Shown one piece after another: positions 62,065-64,000 of a stretch of 64,000 nt of DNA. Source of the DNA: Paenibacillus sp. SZ31. Lineage in GTDB: Bacteria; Bacillota; Bacilli; Paenibacillales; Paenibacillaceae. The stretch covers positions 248,001-312,000 of the forward strand of contig NZ_JABBEA010000002.1 in assembly GCF_012912005.1 (NCBI RefSeq), read 5' to 3'. How positions within the stretch are numbered: the first letter of the stretch is position 1; each line of letters begins with the position of its first letter. Below the pieces are notes generated by a model that was not told the origin of the DNA, searched no databases, and saw only the letters and a program-made list of their open reading frames with translations. The position numbers and the translations under genes were made by a program.

Positions 62065-63884
62065 GCTAACCCTCCTTTCCGTTGTACATCAACCATCTCG
62101 GCATACTGCGGCAAGCGTGCAAGAAGCTCGTTATGATGTCCTGAATCCACCAACACCCCATTGTCCATAAATAAAATGTTGTCCGCATGTTGAATCGTAT
62201 ATAAACGGTGAGCCACCGTAATCATCGTTGCCGTTTTGGCTAATGACGTAATGGATTGTTGCAGTACCCGCTCGGTGTGCAGATCGAGTCCTACGGTGGG
62301 TTCATCGAACAAAATGACGGCTGGTCGCTTCAGAAAAACACGTGCCAAGGCAAGTCTTTGCTTTTCCCCACCAGATAACCCCCGGCCACCTTCACCAACA
62401 AAGGTATCTAAGCCCTGTTCCAATTGAGCAACAACGCCAGCAAGTCCTGCTTCCTCTGCTGCCTGCTCAATTTCAGATCTGGAGACGTTTCGACCCGCGC
62501 CAATCGCAATATTCTCGGCAAATGTACCTGCAAAAATATACGGATGCTGTGTAATGTAGCTTACACGCTCGAACCATGCCGCCTCATCATCTTGCGAAAT
62601 CTCGCTTCCGTTAACCAGAACCGCTCCCGAATCTGGTTTCAGCAAACCGGCAATAAGATGAAGCAGCGTGGTTTTACCTGAGCCACTTTTGCCTACAATA
62701 GCGATCTGTTCTCCCGCTCCAATTGAGATTTGTCCTGTCTCAAGTCCAAAGGAATCAGGTGTGTACTGGAATCGGACATCGTTCAGTTCAATGGTTGGTG
62801 GCATTGTTATCAACTCGGCACGAGCTGTACGGAGCTCTTCCGTCTGTGCTGTTGCATCGACATCGGTTATATCGCTTTGATCCGATCCATCTTCAAGCTT
62901 CGTTTGTGTGCTCTTGATACTTGTTTCCTCAAGCATTTGTTCCACCTTACGAATGGCCCCCATACTGGTTCGCCCGCTGTGAAAAGCCGTTCCCGTATTC
63001 TTCAACAGACTGTAGAACTCGGGCACGAGCAACAACACGAGAAAGGCCGTGTGGAAGGTCATTGATTTGAAAACGAGTAATTGGATAGCAAGTTCAAGCG
63101 CGACAATACCAATGCTTAACATCACGATCGATTCCAGCATAAACGTATTTGTAAATGCAATCTTCAAAATGCCCATTGTCGCATCACGATACCCCAGACT
63201 GCTGCGTTCAATCTCCTGTTGCTGACGTTTAGCCCGTCCGAATATTTTCAACGTAACCAGCCCTTGAAGCGAATCCAGAAATGTACCGGAAAACTCAGCC
63301 AGTTGCGCGTATTTCTCTTCTGATTTGTTCTTCGTTTGGAGCCCGACCAAGATCATAAACAGCGGGATAAACGGTGCCGTAAACAGCATAATCCAACCTG
63401 TGTTGGCGTGCTGCGTAAACGTAACGACTAGAATCAGAATCGGGATCATCGCAGCTTCCATCATACGCGGCATGTACTGACTGAAATAACTGTCGGCTTC
63501 ATCCACAGCATCCAAAGCAACACTGACCTTTCCTCCCGTCTGTCCACGAAGGGTTGAAGGCATGGAAGCTTGAGTCAGTTTTTGCAAAACGGCTGCTCGC
63601 ATATTCGTCTTGGCACGGGCTGCCATATGCAAGCCCACTTTCCCGTTGCCGTACATCAACAGAGTACGTACAGCCATAACAGCCAGCAATAGGCCGAGCA
63701 ACAGCATCACCGATGAGAAGGAAGCTTTCTCTACAAAGATTCGCTGGACTGCTTCAGCCACCAATGTGGCCTGACTTACAATAGCTACACCAAGCGCCAG
63801 CGAAATGATCGCAAGGAGAAGCCTGTTTTTTCGTTGTAAAGACATTTGCTGCGAGATCAGATTGGATTTGGCTCTCCTCTTCAT
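62061..63884 (-). CDS. cydD: ABC exporter subunit CydD (cytochrome bd assembly)
   Basis: A 607-residue ABC half-transporter with six helices and a nucleotide-binding domain: Walker A GKSGSGKTT, signature LSGGEKQRLALARVFL, Walker B VILFDEPTVGLD and H-loop VAHRLYTI. A variable, acidic linker (residues ~335-375) separates the domains. AAGGAGGAGC precedes the ATG. It follows the cydB end by 14 bp and overlaps cydC by four bases, giving the classical cydABDC arrangement needed for a functional bd oxidase under low oxygen. Confidence 0.92.
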   Translation of the reverse strand: MKRRAKSNLISQQMSLQRKNRLLLAIISLALGVAIVSQATLVAEAVQRIFVEKASFSSVMLLLGLLLAVMAVRTLLMYGNGKVGLHMAARAKTNMRAAVLQKLTQASMPSTLRGQTGGKVSVALDAVDEADSYFSQYMPRMMEAAMIPILILVVTFTQHANTGWIMLFTAPFIPLFMILVGLQTKNKSEEKYAQLAEFSGTFLDSLQGLVTLKIFGRAKRQQQEIERSSLGYRDATMGILKIAFTNTFMLESIVMLSIGIVALELAIQLLVFKSMTFHTAFLVLLLVPEFYSLLKNTGTAFHSGRTSMGAIRKVEQMLEETSIKSTQTKLEDGSDQSDITDVDATAQTEELRTARAELITMPPTIELNDVRFQYTPDSFGLETGQISIGAGEQIAIVGKSGSGKTTLLHLIAGLLKPDSGAVLVNGSEISQDDEAAWFERVSYITQHPYIFAGTFAENIAIGAGRNVSRSEIEQAAEEAGLAGVVAQLEQGLDTFVGEGGRGLSGGEKQRLALARVFLKRPAVILFDEPTVGLDLHTERVLQQSITSLAKTATMITVAHRLYTIQHADNILFMDNGVLVDSGHHNELLARLPQYAEMVDVQRKGGLA

Positions 63885-63898
63885 TGAACGCTCCTCCT

Positions 63899-64000
63899 TT
63901 ATTTTTTCCCTTTCACATAATCCGCATCAAACAGGAACAGTTTGAAGACCAGAATCAGAGAAGGAATTAACAGGCATAGACCACCGATAAACACGACCAC
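63899..64000 (-). CDS. cydB: Cytochrome bd oxidase subunit II, C-terminal fragment
   Basis: The minus strand is open from the window edge to a TAA at 63899-63901 and encodes 33 residues: a last membrane helix (VVVFIGGLCLLIPSLILVF) and a short basic end (ADYVKGKK). Position directly before cydD is that of cydB in cydABDC operons; the fragment alone is not diagnostic. Confidence 0.6.
   Translation of the reverse strand: MVVFIGGLCLLIPSLILVFKLFLFDADYVKGKK

Overview
The window looks like a chromosomal segment of an endospore-forming, plant- or soil-associated member of Bacillales, most probably Paenibacillus. The pointers are two very large surface proteins with C-terminal SLH triplets, a GerB-type germination permease, an LplB/LplC-type sugar ABC operon with a YesM/YesN two-component pair, a LicT-controlled beta-glucoside PTS operon, GH4 and GH51 glycosidases, strong AGGAGG-type ribosome binding sites, and moderate GC content by eye. 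I see no rRNA, tRNA, CRISPR array, prophage or insertion sequence. The genus is an inference from gene content.

Layout. 1-12.2 kb: a truncated AraC regulator, then a redox/electrophile-defence zone with two Old Yellow Enzyme genes, a luciferase-like oxidoreductase, pirin, DoxX and TetR/MarR regulators. It is interrupted by bglP-bglH-licT, whose leader carries a promoter, a CcpA site, a RAT antiterminator and a terminator. 12.2-15 kb: VOC protein, WYL regulator, orphan GerB permease. 15-22.6 kb: a SorC-type regulator divergent from a cluster encoding an MBL-fold hydrolase, two HAD phosphatases and an Fbp/Phn-type ABC importer; I propose it imports and dephosphorylates an organophosphate. 22.8-25.6 kb: codB-codA behind a PyrR-type attenuator. 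25.7-28.7 kb: a Fur-boxed siderophore-binding lipoprotein and a Btr-like AraC/binding-protein fusion, with no permease genes. 28.7-32.4 kb: a small membrane protein with a paralogue 30 kb away, then ketopantoate-reductase-like and acetoacetate-decarboxylase genes divergent from a LysR gene.

32.6-36.2 kb: a 1188-residue SLH adhesin. 36.5-42.4 kb: GH4 with a divergent AraC, a decayed phosphotransferase pseudogene, and a GH51 arabinofuranosidase divergent from an ArsR-like regulator. 42.7-47.5 kb: an Sm-like/SR-rich protein, a DsbA-like protein beside a broken HxlR regulator, NUDIX, LysR, and a MetX-like hydrolase. 47.6-54.6 kb: SBP-permease-permease operon convergent with its likely YesN/YesM regulators. 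54.8-58.8 kb: a 1349-residue exported protein combining a lamin-tail domain, a DUF2252 kinase-like domain, a cadherin-like domain and three SLH domains; I consider this the most unusual gene here. 59-64 kb: a small basic protein, the membrane-protein paralogue, and cydB(partial)-cydD-cydC.

Regulation is unusually readable. Operators, Fur boxes, a RAT and a PyrR element can be located by eye, and several terminators recur almost verbatim. Start codons were reassigned where a Shine-Dalgarno sequence or promoter contradicts the longest open frame. All domain calls come from reading the sequence and remembering families, not from a search.
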